Shown here in pieces: positions 48,430 through 57,512 of a DNA stretch of 64,000 bases. The translations under genes and the position numbers were made by a program. This stretch comes from an uncultured Alphaproteobacteria bacterium (GTDB lineage Bacteria; Pseudomonadota; Alphaproteobacteria; CAAHEQ01; UBA3637): positions 62,001 to 126,000 of the forward strand of contig CAKQBW010000001.1 of the NCBI GenBank assembly GCA_934216505.1. The letters run 5' to 3'. Under the pieces are notes generated by a model. That model was not told the origin of the DNA and searched no databases. It was given only the letters and a program-made list of their open reading frames with translations. Numbering within the stretch: position 1 is the stretch's first letter; the number at the start of each line of letters is the position of its first letter.

Positions 48430-49254
48430 TTAATCATCAAACATTAAATTATCATAGCGGAATAGAAATGAATTTTTCTTTAAAAGTTTTTGTAATTTAT
48501 CTGTATAAAAAACATCATCAGGCAGATAAACGCCCAAGGTTTGAGCGATTTTAACCGCATATTGCGGATAGTCTTTATTGGCCCGTCCCATTCTTAAATA
48601 ACGCCAGTCATCATAGTTAGGGGTAGCGTTCATTTCATTTACATAAGCGGTTGTTGCTGTATATAAATCGGGGTAATTTATAAAGTCATAATGTTTGCTG
48701 TCTTTCCACCCTTTTTGGGCATAAGGAGAATCCAAATTTTCTTTGCCCCAATCCGTTCGTTGAGCGGCCTGAGCAACGGCCACAGACAGAGGAATTTCAT
48801 CAATTTTATAAATCAGGTCATTTATTTTCGTTGGAATCGTTTTTAATACCGTTGCATCATATTTTTTAACCAAATAATCAAAGTATTTTGCTTCTTCAGA
48901 GGTCCAAGTTTTACCTTGTTCAAACTTTTGTTTTAAGGTGTTAAACAATACTTTTTCAGACAAAATTTGTTCATTTTCCCGTAAAACCAAGGCCGCAATG
49001 ACTTTAGAAAAAAGTTCCTTGTTTCCTTTTTCTTTGAAATCATCGGGAAGTTTTTTCACAAAAATGCGCGGTAAAGTCTTTTTATCAGAGGAAAATAAGT
49101 TTTCTAGTTCTTGCGTTGTTTTGGGGGTTATCTCTTTTCCTTTAACGGGGGCCGTCAAAATAGGAAATAATTTTTCAAAATGGCTTTGATTTTCCTGTGA
49201 AAAAACAGGATTTACCAACATCAACCCCATCATTACTAAAAACAGATATTTCAT
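48430..49254 (-). CDS. Bax/glucosaminidase-like exported protein, probably inactive
   Basis: A 274-residue protein with a signal peptide (KYLFLVMMGLMLVNPVFS) and a C-terminal half matching the Bax/GH73 fold (KIDEIPLSVAVAQAAQRTDW, then KHYDFINYPDLYTATTAYVN, EMNATPNYDDWRYLRMG). Active members have A-x-E-S-G-W-G with the catalytic Glu. Here the stretch reads AQRTDWG, so that Glu is Arg, and the following N-N-L-F-G is also lost. It is likely a pseudo-enzyme that binds peptidoglycan or a partner. It is followed by DUF192 and preceded by murJ. Confidence 0.8.
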   Translation of the reverse strand: MKYLFLVMMGLMLVNPVFSQENQSHFEKLFPILTAPVKGKEITPKTTQELENLFSSDKKTLPRIFVKKLPDDFKEKGNKELFSKVIAALVLRENEQILSEKVLFNTLKQKFEQGKTWTSEEAKYFDYLVKKYDATVLKTIPTKINDLIYKIDEIPLSVAVAQAAQRTDWGKENLDSPYAQKGWKDSKHYDFINYPDLYTATTAYVNEMNATPNYDDWRYLRMGRANKDYPQYAVKIAQTLGVYLPDDVFYTDKLQKLLKKNSFLFRYDNLMFDD

Positions 49255-49262
49255 TTTTCCCC

Positions 49263-50831
49263 CTATCTTTTAATTATACTCTTGAGTTGAGCCAAAGGAA
49301 TCCCTTTGGTCAGAACTAACATTATTAAATACACTGTTCCAGAAATAAAAACAATCCCCCCTAAAGTCATAATTTGGGTAAATTGAGTAATTTCTGCAAA
49401 AAAATGTCTTTGTGTCAATAGTAATAGGTGAATACAAATTCCCATTGTTAGAACGGAAAACAAAAGTCGTGGGAACCTGAACCGAAAGAGTTTATCAAAA
49501 GAAAATTCGGGGTGGCGGATTAAACGAAAAAGGTATTGACAGGCATTGATCCAGACGCTACAGGTGGTAGCCAAGGCAATTCCCGCATATCCCCAAAAAG
49601 TCATGAATGTCAGAGCAAGAGAGGAATTTAAAATAACGCCGATGATGGCTATTTTAACAGGGGTTGTGGTGTCGCCTCGTGCATAAAAGAACGGAGAAAG
49701 TGTTTTTGTTGCCATGTAAGCGGGTAATCCCAAGGAAAAAATAGCCAAAGCACGAGCTGTATGTCGGGTATCATCTGAAGTAAAAACGCCATATTGAAAT
49801 AAGGAATAAATGATGGGAACAGAAAGCATAAACAATCCCACACAGGCAGGCAAGGACATCGCCAAAGAAATTTCTAATCCTCTGTTTAAATGATCATTTG
49901 CTTGCTTTAATTTCCCTAATTTGACGTGTTTTGACAAAACAGGGAGCAGGGCAGTCCCCACCGCCACACCAATAATTCCAATAGGCAGTTGAAAAACATG
50001 GTGAGCATAATTCAACCATGAAATCGCCCCCGCCCCAACAAAAGAAACAAACAGGGTATCTAAAAATAAATTGATTTGATAAACCCCTGATCCTAAAACG
50101 CCTGGAGCCATCTTTTTTAAGAGCGTCAAAACATCTTTTGAAAGATGTCCCAAGACCTTAAAAGGAGAGAGAAGGGGAAATAAAAATCCTGATTTTTGAA
50201 TATGCCAAAGTAAAAATAAAAACTCAAAAATACCTGCAATTGTGACCCCAATGGCCAGCGCATAAGCGGGGGCATCATTCCCACCGATAAACGGAGTAAG
50301 GCACAAAAGGGAAAAAATCATTGTTAAATTCAATAAAACCGGCGTAAAAGCGGCGGCCCAAAACTTGCCAATAGAATTTAAAATCCCAGAAAACAATGAA
50401 ACCAAAGACACAAAAAACAAAAAGGGAAAAGAAATACGGCTTAAAGTGGTGGCCAATTCTAATTTTCCAGCAATTTTATCAAATCCTGGCGCTAACAGGA
50501 AAATAACCCCAGGCATAATAATTTCCATTAAAACCGTAAAAAGCAAAAGGACATAAAACAAAAAACTGAGCACAGATTGGGCAAATTCCAAAGCAGATTT
50601 TTTTCCATTTTTGTTGAGTTGTCCTGTAAAAAGAGGGACAAAAGCAACATTTAATGCCCCTTCGGCAAACAGGCTGCGAAATAAATTAGGAAATCGCCAA
50701 GCAACAAAAAAAGCATCGGCCATCATACTGGCCCCCAAAAAACGCGCCATTAAAATATCACGAATAAAGCCGACAACACGACTGATTGCTGTATATCCAC
50801 TTACCGTTGCAATAGATTTTAATAATGACAT
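49263..50831 (-). CDS. murJ: Lipid II flippase MurJ
   Basis: A 522-residue MATE-like membrane protein with about 14 helices. It has the family start TVSGYTAISRVVGFIRDIL, MADAFFVAWRFPNLFRSLFA, EGALNVAFVPLF, and PIGIIGVAVGTALLPVLSKH. It moves lipid-linked peptidoglycan precursor across the inner membrane. It lies 8 bases upstream of the Bax-like gene. Confidence 0.95.
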   Translation of the reverse strand: MSLLKSIATVSGYTAISRVVGFIRDILMARFLGASMMADAFFVAWRFPNLFRSLFAEGALNVAFVPLFTGQLNKNGKKSALEFAQSVLSFLFYVLLLFTVLMEIIMPGVIFLLAPGFDKIAGKLELATTLSRISFPFLFFVSLVSLFSGILNSIGKFWAAAFTPVLLNLTMIFSLLCLTPFIGGNDAPAYALAIGVTIAGIFEFLFLLWHIQKSGFLFPLLSPFKVLGHLSKDVLTLLKKMAPGVLGSGVYQINLFLDTLFVSFVGAGAISWLNYAHHVFQLPIGIIGVAVGTALLPVLSKHVKLGKLKQANDHLNRGLEISLAMSLPACVGLFMLSVPIIYSLFQYGVFTSDDTRHTARALAIFSLGLPAYMATKTLSPFFYARGDTTTPVKIAIIGVILNSSLALTFMTFWGYAGIALATTCSVWINACQYLFRLIRHPEFSFDKLFRFRFPRLLFSVLTMGICIHLLLLTQRHFFAEITQFTQIMTLGGIVFISGTVYLIMLVLTKGIPLAQLKSIIKR

Positions 50832-50840
50832 AAAATTATC

Positions 50841-51626
50841 CTAAATTATTTTTTTACTTTTTTCAAGTTTTTTTGAAAAAACTAAAACTCTATCAATTCC
50901 CCCATAGTCCTGATAGGTCTTTTTTAAACGCCAATGTTCGCTTAAAAAAATCTGATGAACGGCCTTTTTTTGTCCTATACCAATTTCAACAAAGAGCAAA
51001 GGAAGATTTTTGATTTTAGCCAAAACACGATAATAATCTAGGCCATCTTTACCCCCATCTAAAGCAATCTTCGGGTCAAAACAGCGGACATTTTTTTTGA
51101 GTTCTTTCAACTCTTTTGTGGGGATATAGGGGGGGTTGGAAACGGCAAAATCATATCCTTCCAATAACTTTAAAACACGCATATCTTTGCGATGTAAAAA
51201 AGCCCTGACTTTATTTAATTTAATGTTTTTTTGGGCTATTTTAATGGCTTTAGGGGAAATATCCAATCCTGTTCCTTTTGCATTCGGATATTCCATCAGC
51301 AAAGACACTAGCAAACAGCCACTTCCTGTGGCAATATCCAAAAACGAATAAGGTTTGTTTTTGTCTGGAACTAAATCCAAAACAGCCCGTATCAGCGTTT
51401 CAGAATCAGGGCGAGGGTCTAATACATCTTTTGAAACAACAAAATCGCCCCGCCAAAAGGATCGATGTCCTAAAATTTTTGATAAAGGTTCTTCCTTTTG
51501 TCGGCGTTCAACGATTTGCTGAATCTTTTTATCATCAGTAGTTTCTTGTAAAATCCAATCGGCCTCTAAAGAGGGGGTATCGGTTATCCCTTTTAATTGC
51601 TGAATAAGATTTGTTTTTGTAATCAT
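50841..51626 (-). CDS. prmC: Release factor glutamine methyltransferase PrmC
   Basis: A 261-residue methyltransferase with a helical N-terminus (PLSKILGHRSFWRGDFVVSK), PRPDSETLI, the SAM motif FLDIATGSGCLLVSLL, and catalytic NPPY in FAVSNPPYIPTKEL. It methylates the Gln of the GGQ loop of RF1, whose gene is directly upstream. Confidence 0.95.
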   Translation of the reverse strand: MITKTNLIQQLKGITDTPSLEADWILQETTDDKKIQQIVERRQKEEPLSKILGHRSFWRGDFVVSKDVLDPRPDSETLIRAVLDLVPDKNKPYSFLDIATGSGCLLVSLLMEYPNAKGTGLDISPKAIKIAQKNIKLNKVRAFLHRKDMRVLKLLEGYDFAVSNPPYIPTKELKELKKNVRCFDPKIALDGGKDGLDYYRVLAKIKNLPLLFVEIGIGQKKAVHQIFLSEHWRLKKTYQDYGGIDRVLVFSKKLEKSKKII

Positions 51627-51651
51627 TTTAAACTTCTGCTAACTTTGCCAT

Positions 51652-52695
51652 TTAGTCTTCTGTAATTAAAGCGTCAATAAAATCATCTAATCCTTCACCG
51701 TTTAGGACAGTAGGAAGTTGATAGACTGTTTTGTTGATACGATGGTCTGTGACCCGACCTTGAGGATAATTATAGGTGCGGATTCTTTCCGAACGATCCC
51801 CTGAACCAACTTGATTTTTGCGATTTGCGGAGCGTTCTTTATCGGCTTTTTGGCGTTCCATGTCGTACAGGGCTGTCCTGAGGCGCACCATCGCTTTTTC
51901 TCGGTTTTTGAATTGAGAACGTTCCTCTTGGCATTCAACGGCAATACCCGTTGGTTTATGGACGATGCGAATTGCACTATCCGTTTTATTGACATGCTGA
52001 CCGCCCGCACCACTGGCACGACAAGTTGTAATTTCCAAATCGGCTTCGTTGATTTGAACATCCACTTCTTTGGCCTCAGGAAGAACAGCAACCGTTGCGG
52101 CCGAAGTATGCACACGCCCCGAAGTTTCTGTTTCTGGGACCCGTTGGACACGATGGACGCCTGATTCATATTTTAATCGGGCAAAAACAGAATTTCCGCT
52201 GATTTGAGCCACGGCTTCTTTAAAGCCCCCTAAACCTGTTTCATTTAAATCCAAAACTTCAAATTTCCACTTTTTGATGGCGGCATACCGTTCATACATA
52301 CGGAAAAGTTCGGCCGCAAAAAGGGCGGCTTCTTCTCCTCCCGTTCCTGCACGTACTTCCAAAATAACATTGCGTTCATCGGCTTCATCTTTCGGCAGTA
52401 ATAAGACCTGCATTTGATGTTCCATTAGGGGAATTTTTTCTTTTAATTCATAGTATTCATCGTGTGCCATTTGTTTTAATTCAGAATCTAAAAAAGTGTC
52501 ATCCATCATTTGGGCGTCTTCTTGTAATTGCTTTTGGGCTTTCAGATATTCTTGGCCAATTTGAACAATTTCTTCCATGGCAGAAAGTTCTTTTGACAGA
52601 GAAATAAAAGTTTCCCTGTCTTGTTCTTGAGTCAAAAGTTGTGTCAATTCCGAATGACGGGCTAAAATTGTTTCTAATTTTTCGTTAAAATTCAT
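51652..52695 (-). CDS. prfA: Peptide chain release factor 1
   Basis: A 347-residue class I release factor. It has ILEVRAGTGGEEAALFAAEL, then SGVHRVQRVPETETSGRVHT near the stop-recognition region, and the catalytic GGQ in RASGAGGQHVNKTDSAIRI. It reads UAA and UAG. AAAGGATTGAAAA precedes the ATG. Confidence 0.97.
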   Translation of the reverse strand: MNFNEKLETILARHSELTQLLTQEQDRETFISLSKELSAMEEIVQIGQEYLKAQKQLQEDAQMMDDTFLDSELKQMAHDEYYELKEKIPLMEHQMQVLLLPKDEADERNVILEVRAGTGGEEAALFAAELFRMYERYAAIKKWKFEVLDLNETGLGGFKEAVAQISGNSVFARLKYESGVHRVQRVPETETSGRVHTSAATVAVLPEAKEVDVQINEADLEITTCRASGAGGQHVNKTDSAIRIVHKPTGIAVECQEERSQFKNREKAMVRLRTALYDMERQKADKERSANRKNQVGSGDRSERIRTYNYPQGRVTDHRINKTVYQLPTVLNGEGLDDFIDALITED

Positions 52696-52749
52696 TTTTC
52701 AATCCTTTATAATAAGTTTATACCAAATGTGATTAGTTATTTAAAATAG

Positions 52750-53613
52750 CTAATTTTTTGTTTCTAAACCTGCTAAAGGCGTATTTTCTTCTTTTGAAAA
52801 AGTTTTAACTCTTTTACCATCCAAATAGAGATCCAATGAATCCCCTTTTCCTGTGCTTATCACCAAATCAGCCAAGGGGACTTCAGGGATAAAATGTTCA
52901 TTTTTTACAAAAGTTTTATCAATCAAAACTTTATTGTTTTTAATGTCTTTAATGCTGACCCACACCCGATTAAAAGCCACAAAAGCAACGGGTGCCATAA
53001 ACACATCATCTGATATTTCTTTTAATTCAGGGACACCCTTGGGCTCTTCCTCTTTGATTTCAGGCTTTTGGGATACTGTTTCAGGTTCCAACGAAGCAAC
53101 TTCTTCTATTACAGGAGGGACAGGAGAATCCAAGTTTTCCTTTAAAATGGGTGTCTCTGGGTATAGATAAATGGCGATGAGATACCATATGACATAGAGA
53201 ACGACAACAAATCCCAAAATCTTAAAAACAGTTTTGGGACTGGGAAGGGGAAACTTTTTTTCTAAAACAAGCATGTCCAAAGGTTCTTCTTGGGTATTAC
53301 TTGTCTCTTGATGAAAAAGTTCCACTAATTCGTCAGGGTTTAATTTTAAAAACTTGGCATAATTCCTTAAAAAGCCAATCGCATAACTACGGGCAGGAAA
53401 AACGTAATAATGACCTTTTTCCAAAGCCTCCAAATAAATACTCTTAATCCGCAAAAGTTCAGAAATTTCATCAATTTCCAATTTCTTTTTCTTGCGTGCA
53501 TTTTCCAGTATATTTCCCAAGGAAACATCTGAAACTTTTTCTTTCGTATGGCTTTTTTCGGTTAATTCTTCAATATCCAAATGGATTATTTTTTCTTTTT
53601 TTAACTTAGGCAT
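52750..53613 (-). CDS. rodZ: RodZ-like morphogenetic protein
   Basis: A 287-residue protein. An N-terminal HTH domain (LGNILENARKKKKLEIDEIS... IKSIYLEALEKGHYYVFPAR, SYAIGFLRNYAKFL) is followed by one membrane helix (about 128-147), a Pro/Glu-rich linker, and a periplasmic DUF4115-like domain (RVWVSIKDIKNNKVLIDKTF). RodZ links MreB to the cell-wall elongation machine. The second ATG (53613) is chosen because AAAGGGA lies 5-6 bases upstream of it. Confidence 0.88.
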   Translation of the reverse strand: MPKLKKEKIIHLDIEELTEKSHTKEKVSDVSLGNILENARKKKKLEIDEISELLRIKSIYLEALEKGHYYVFPARSYAIGFLRNYAKFLKLNPDELVELFHQETSNTQEEPLDMLVLEKKFPLPSPKTVFKILGFVVVLYVIWYLIAIYLYPETPILKENLDSPVPPVIEEVASLEPETVSQKPEIKEEEPKGVPELKEISDDVFMAPVAFVAFNRVWVSIKDIKNNKVLIDKTFVKNEHFIPEVPLADLVISTGKGDSLDLYLDGKRVKTFSKEENTPLAGLETKN

Positions 53614-53669
53614 GGGATTCCCTTTCATTTTTTTATGTATTATATCTTTTTTTTATAAATTGTCCAGTT

Positions 53670-54368
53670 TTATTTCATGTGTATTAAAAAAAAGCTGATA
53701 AAAGCGGCAACCCCTAGGGCAGGGCCATAGGCTCCCTTTTTATGGATATTTAAAGCAGAAAAGAGGACAAAAAATAAAAATGATAAAATTAAGGTGCTAC
53801 TCAATCCAATCACCCCTAACCATGACCCTAAGGCGGTAATCATTTTAACATCGCCACAGCCCAATTCTTTTTTAGGTGAAAAAGCCAAAGCTAGTACAGA
53901 CAAAATGGAAACAAGGTAGCCACTAAAAGCTCCCGCTAAGGCCATTTCAACGGAAAAAGAAGCGGATTGGGTGGCAAACAAAATTCCCAATAATAAAAGG
54001 GGGAGGGTGAAAAAATCAGGTAAAAGGCAATACAGTGCATCTACAATGATGGAAGCACATACAATCCATATAAAAAGACATGCTAAAATCTGTAAGGGGG
54101 CAGGAATCAATAAGGAGACCAAAGCAAAAAGAACTGCACATAAACCTGCCCAAAAAAGGCCCCAATAGTAAAGTTTATTTCTGATTTTTTTCCACAGTAA
54201 ATAGCGTTGTTCGTTTTTTTTATGGGGGATTCTGGGGCGATGAAACAAACGCAAAATAATTTCACCTGGATCGGCGGGAATCAACTTTCCAAACCTTCCC
54301 GAAAAAAAGGGGAGGATGAAACCCAATAGCATGCCCCATACAGCAAAAAGAATAATTTTGTTTTCCAT
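53670..54368 (-). CDS. Type 4 prepilin peptidase (A24), no zinc-finger domain
   Basis: A 232-residue polytopic protein with about seven helices. The two catalytic Asp are in IIVDALYCLLPDFFTLP (about residue 108) and GCGDVKMITALGSW (about 170). The N-terminal cytoplasmic region (FHRPRIPHKKNEQRYLLWKK) lacks the C-x2-C pairs of PilD, so the N-methyltransferase part is degenerate or absent. It is the likely processing enzyme for the four pilin-like proteins in the window (15110, 17067, 41337, 63482). No assembly ATPase or platform gene is nearby. Confidence 0.87.
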   Translation of the reverse strand: MENKIILFAVWGMLLGFILPFFSGRFGKLIPADPGEIILRLFHRPRIPHKKNEQRYLLWKKIRNKLYYWGLFWAGLCAVLFALVSLLIPAPLQILACLFIWIVCASIIVDALYCLLPDFFTLPLLLLGILFATQSASFSVEMALAGAFSGYLVSILSVLALAFSPKKELGCGDVKMITALGSWLGVIGLSSTLILSFLFFVLFSALNIHKKGAYGPALGVAAFISFFLIHMK

Positions 54369-54472
54369 GGGGATTATTTATACACAAAAAAAGAAAAGAT
54401 GCAATAAAATTCTTTCTTTTTTTTAAAAAAAAGATTATACTGTTGTTGTGAAAAAAACAAAGGAGAAATAAA

Positions 54473-54931
54473 ATGATTCGTGATGAAATTAAAAAAGAAC
54501 TTGTGGAAGCTATGAAATGCCAAAACAAGGACAAAGTGGCAACTTTAAGACTCATCAATGCGGCGATAAAGGACAAAGATATTGCCGACAGAAGTAAAGG
54601 GAATTTTAACGGGATTGATGAAGGGGCTGTGTTGTCTTTGCTTCAAACAATGATTAAGCAACGCAAGGAAAGTATTGCGATGTATCAACAAGGGAATCGG
54701 TCCGATTTGGTGGCGCATGAACAAAGTGAAATTGATGTCATTCAATCTTTTTTGCCTAAACAAATGACCAAAGAAGAAATGATTCATGAAATCCAAAATG
54801 TGATTACCGCCAGTGGGGCAACTTCCATTAAGGATATGGGAAAAGTCATGGGGCTTTTACGGGCCAAGTATGCTGGTCAAATGGATTTTGGTGTTGCCTC
54901 AGGAATTATCAAACAGGAATTGTCCAAATAA
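54473..54931 (+). CDS. yqeY: GatB/YqeY-domain protein
   Basis: A 152-residue YqeY protein (RDEIKKELVEAMKCQNKDKV, ATLRLINAAIKDKDI, KQRKESIAMYQQGNRSDL, DMGKVMGLLRAKYAGQMDFG). The family shares the tail domain of GatB and may help tRNA amidotransfer. It sits directly before dnaG, a common alphaproteobacterial arrangement. AAAGGAGAAATAAA precedes the ATG. Confidence 0.94.
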   Translation: MIRDEIKKELVEAMKCQNKDKVATLRLINAAIKDKDIADRSKGNFNGIDEGAVLSLLQTMIKQRKESIAMYQQGNRSDLVAHEQSEIDVIQSFLPKQMTKEEMIHEIQNVITASGATSIKDMGKVMGLLRAKYAGQMDFGVASGIIKQELSK

Positions 54932-56641
54932 ATGCAATTTACGCCTGATTTTTTAGATGCTTTAAGGGAACGGATTGTTCTGTCTGATTTGATTGGGCGG
55001 CGGGTAAAACTGACACGAAAAGGGCGGGAATCCTTGGGATTATGTCCTTTTCATCATGAAAAAACGCCGTCTTTTACTATCAATGACGAAAAGGGGTTTT
55101 ACCATTGCTTTGGGTGTGGTGCCCATGGAGATGCGATTCGTTTTTTGGTTGAATTGGAAAAGATGCCCTTTGTGGAAGCCGTAGAGATGTTGGCGAATAT
55201 GGTGGGTATGCCTTTGCCAAAAGTAAATCCGCAAGAAAGAATGCATCAGGAAAAACTATCTTCGTTGATTCGCATTATGGAGATTGCTTGTCAGTATTTT
55301 GAAGAAGAACTTTCTTTGAATTCGGGAAAGGTGGGAAAAGAGTATCTGCTTAATCGGGGATTGTCTGAAGAAACTATAAAAAAATACCGCTTGGGTTATG
55401 TTCCCCGTGGAAATGGGTTGCTTAAAAAACTTCAGCAAAATAAAGTGGATTTAAGGCAAGCCCAAAAATTGGGATTATTAGCCTTTAATCAAACCAGAAG
55501 TTTGTGGCACGATTATTTTTATGAAAGAGTTATGTTTCCCATTTTTGACCGAAAAAAGCGTGTGATTGGGTTTAGTGGTCGGATGCTTGAAAAGGGCGAA
55601 CCGAAGTATTTAAATTCCCCAGAAACAGAATTATTTCATAAGGGAGAACAACTGTTTGAATTGCCTTTTGCGATAGACACAATTCGTAAAAAAAATGAAG
55701 CCATTGTGGTGGAAGGCAATATGGATGTTATCTCTTTACACCAACATGGTTGGACACAAGCAGTGGCTCCTTTGGGGACGGCTTTTACCGAAAATCAATT
55801 ACAGATTTTATGGCATTTATGTGATGAACCCATTATGTGCTTTGATGGGGATACAGCAGGACAGCATGCGATGATTCGGGCAATGAATCGGGCTTTGCCT
55901 TTGTTGATTCCAGGTAAAAGTTTGCGCTTTGCAACATTGCCGTCAGGACAAGATCCAGATGATATGATGCGCCATAATCCCTCTCTATTTAAATCTATTA
56001 TCCAAGAAGCATCTTCTTTTATTGATGTTTTTTGGAATCATGTTTTAACAACACATTTATTGAAAACGCCCGAGCAACTGGCTAAAGCCGAAAAAGATGC
56101 TTTTGAGTTAATTCAAAAAATACAAAATGAAACTGTCAGGTCTTTGTATGCTCAAGAAGTTAAGTATAGGTTTAAGCAACTGACTTATCAGTTAAAAAAT
56201 CCCAGATTTAAACCCAGAAAAAAAATAAAAATAACTTTACCTGAAACAGATAAGATTTTGTTGGCTTATTTGTACGCCTATCCAAAAGAATTAGCGGGTT
56301 TTGTAGATGAATTAAATCAATTTAACTTTCTTTATGATATTCATGAACAAGCCTTGTATAATGCGTGGGTAGATGCTGTGTGTGAGGGGAAAGTCCCACC
56401 TGTCCCCGAAACAGACAATACCTTGTTGCAAAAGATTGAAAAGATACAAAAATGTCAAACTCCTGAGAGCGTTATTCAGGAAATAACCCACCTGATCAAC
56501 CACACCAAATTGACCGAGTTAAAAGAACTGTTTTCTCAAAAACAGGCTGAATATTTAAAAACAGAAGATTTAGCCGTGAAAGCAGAAATAGAAAATTTGC
56601 GTCAAGAAATAGAAAATTTTATGGATAATGAAGAAGAATAG
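54932..56641 (+). CDS. dnaG: DNA primase DnaG
   Basis: A 569-residue primase. The CHC2 zinc finger is CPFHHEKTPSFTINDEKGFY followed by HCFGCGAHGD. The Toprim core has VEGNMDVISLHQHG, LGTAFTENQ, and CFDGDTAGQHAM. A C-terminal helicase-binding region is present but short. It makes RNA primers and contacts DnaB (gene at 135). The ATG follows the yqeY stop with no gap. rpoD, often next, is not present. Confidence 0.96.
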   Translation: MQFTPDFLDALRERIVLSDLIGRRVKLTRKGRESLGLCPFHHEKTPSFTINDEKGFYHCFGCGAHGDAIRFLVELEKMPFVEAVEMLANMVGMPLPKVNPQERMHQEKLSSLIRIMEIACQYFEEELSLNSGKVGKEYLLNRGLSEETIKKYRLGYVPRGNGLLKKLQQNKVDLRQAQKLGLLAFNQTRSLWHDYFYERVMFPIFDRKKRVIGFSGRMLEKGEPKYLNSPETELFHKGEQLFELPFAIDTIRKKNEAIVVEGNMDVISLHQHGWTQAVAPLGTAFTENQLQILWHLCDEPIMCFDGDTAGQHAMIRAMNRALPLLIPGKSLRFATLPSGQDPDDMMRHNPSLFKSIIQEASSFIDVFWNHVLTTHLLKTPEQLAKAEKDAFELIQKIQNETVRSLYAQEVKYRFKQLTYQLKNPRFKPRKKIKITLPETDKILLAYLYAYPKELAGFVDELNQFNFLYDIHEQALYNAWVDAVCEGKVPPVPETDNTLLQKIEKIQKCQTPESVIQEITHLINHTKLTELKELFSQKQAEYLKTEDLAVKAEIENLRQEIENFMDNEEE

Positions 56642-56653
56642 TTGATTTGGATA

Positions 56654-56684
56654 AAAAAGGAGCCTTATTCAAGGCTCCTTTTTG
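56654..56684. terminator. Bidirectional terminator after dnaG
   Basis: Perfect 13-bp stem AAAAAGGAGCCTT/AAGGCTCCTTTTT with a 4-base loop. It serves dnaG and the convergent AsmA-like gene. Confidence 0.9.
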
Positions 56685-56690
56685 GGTTGT

Positions 56691-57485
56691 TTATTTCAAC
56701 ATATTTGAAAAAGAAGATTCAATCAGTTGAAAAGCCTTTGTGGCTCCTCTATCCTTTTTTGTGGATAAATAATTGAGGGTGTCTTTCAGGGCTTTTTGAC
56801 CTGATTTTTGAATTTCTTCAAGAGGTTGGACCGTCAATTTGTTCACAATAATCATGACAGATTCCTTTAAAGAAGTTTCTTTCTTTTCCCCAATGTTTTT
56901 CTCTTGAATATCTGGGAGATTTAAAGTACTCTTTTTTCCCAAAAAGCCGACTTGAACGGATGAATCCACAATTTGTAAATCCTTGATGACCACTGTTTTT
57001 GTGGGGGTAGATGCAGATTTGTCCTTAGAAGCACCAGAAGCCGCTTTTTGTGTCGGTTGAGTTCCTTTGTTAAAGTAATTTTGAATGTTTTGATTTAAAA
57101 CCATCAAGTTGATTTGACCATGTTGGTTTAATTCGGCCAAAATTTTTGTTCCTTTTATCAAAACTTTATCCACGATAATTTTATCGGTCAAGACAGATTT
57201 CGGTTGGAATTGTACAGAAATCTCGTCTAATTTGAATAAGTCATCTTTTGGGAAGCCTTCTGGATTTCCAATTTTCAAATCATTAAAGGACAAGTGGCCA
57301 CTGAGCAAGGAAATATCGGCTTTGTCCAAAGAAACATTGGCTTGAACAACTTTCGGTGCATAAGTATTCACAACGGGGACCACCCAATAACTGGCTGTAA
57401 AATACCCGATTAAAACAACACACACTACAATGGCTAAAATCCACAAGACGGACTTTAATAAGAATTTAGTTAGTTTTTTTAACAT
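56691..57485 (-). CDS. AsmA-like membrane-anchored protein
   Basis: A 264-residue protein with an N-terminal membrane helix (about 12-33) and a periplasmic region with the AsmA/DUF748 type start (VNTYAPKVVQANVSLDKADI, SLLSGHLSFNDLKIGNPEGF, ILTDKIIVDKVLIKG-like VLTDKIIVDKVLIKG). A Thr/Ala/Lys linker follows near residue 145. It is shorter than classical AsmA. The family is linked to lipid traffic between membranes. AAAGGAGAAAAA precedes the ATG. Confidence 0.75.
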   Translation of the reverse strand: MLKKLTKFLLKSVLWILAIVVCVVLIGYFTASYWVVPVVNTYAPKVVQANVSLDKADISLLSGHLSFNDLKIGNPEGFPKDDLFKLDEISVQFQPKSVLTDKIIVDKVLIKGTKILAELNQHGQINLMVLNQNIQNYFNKGTQPTQKAASGASKDKSASTPTKTVVIKDLQIVDSSVQVGFLGKKSTLNLPDIQEKNIGEKKETSLKESVMIIVNKLTVQPLEEIQKSGQKALKDTLNYLSTKKDRGATKAFQLIESSFSNMLK

Positions 57486-57512
57486 TTTTTCTCCTTTCTT
57501 TATAATTAACTT

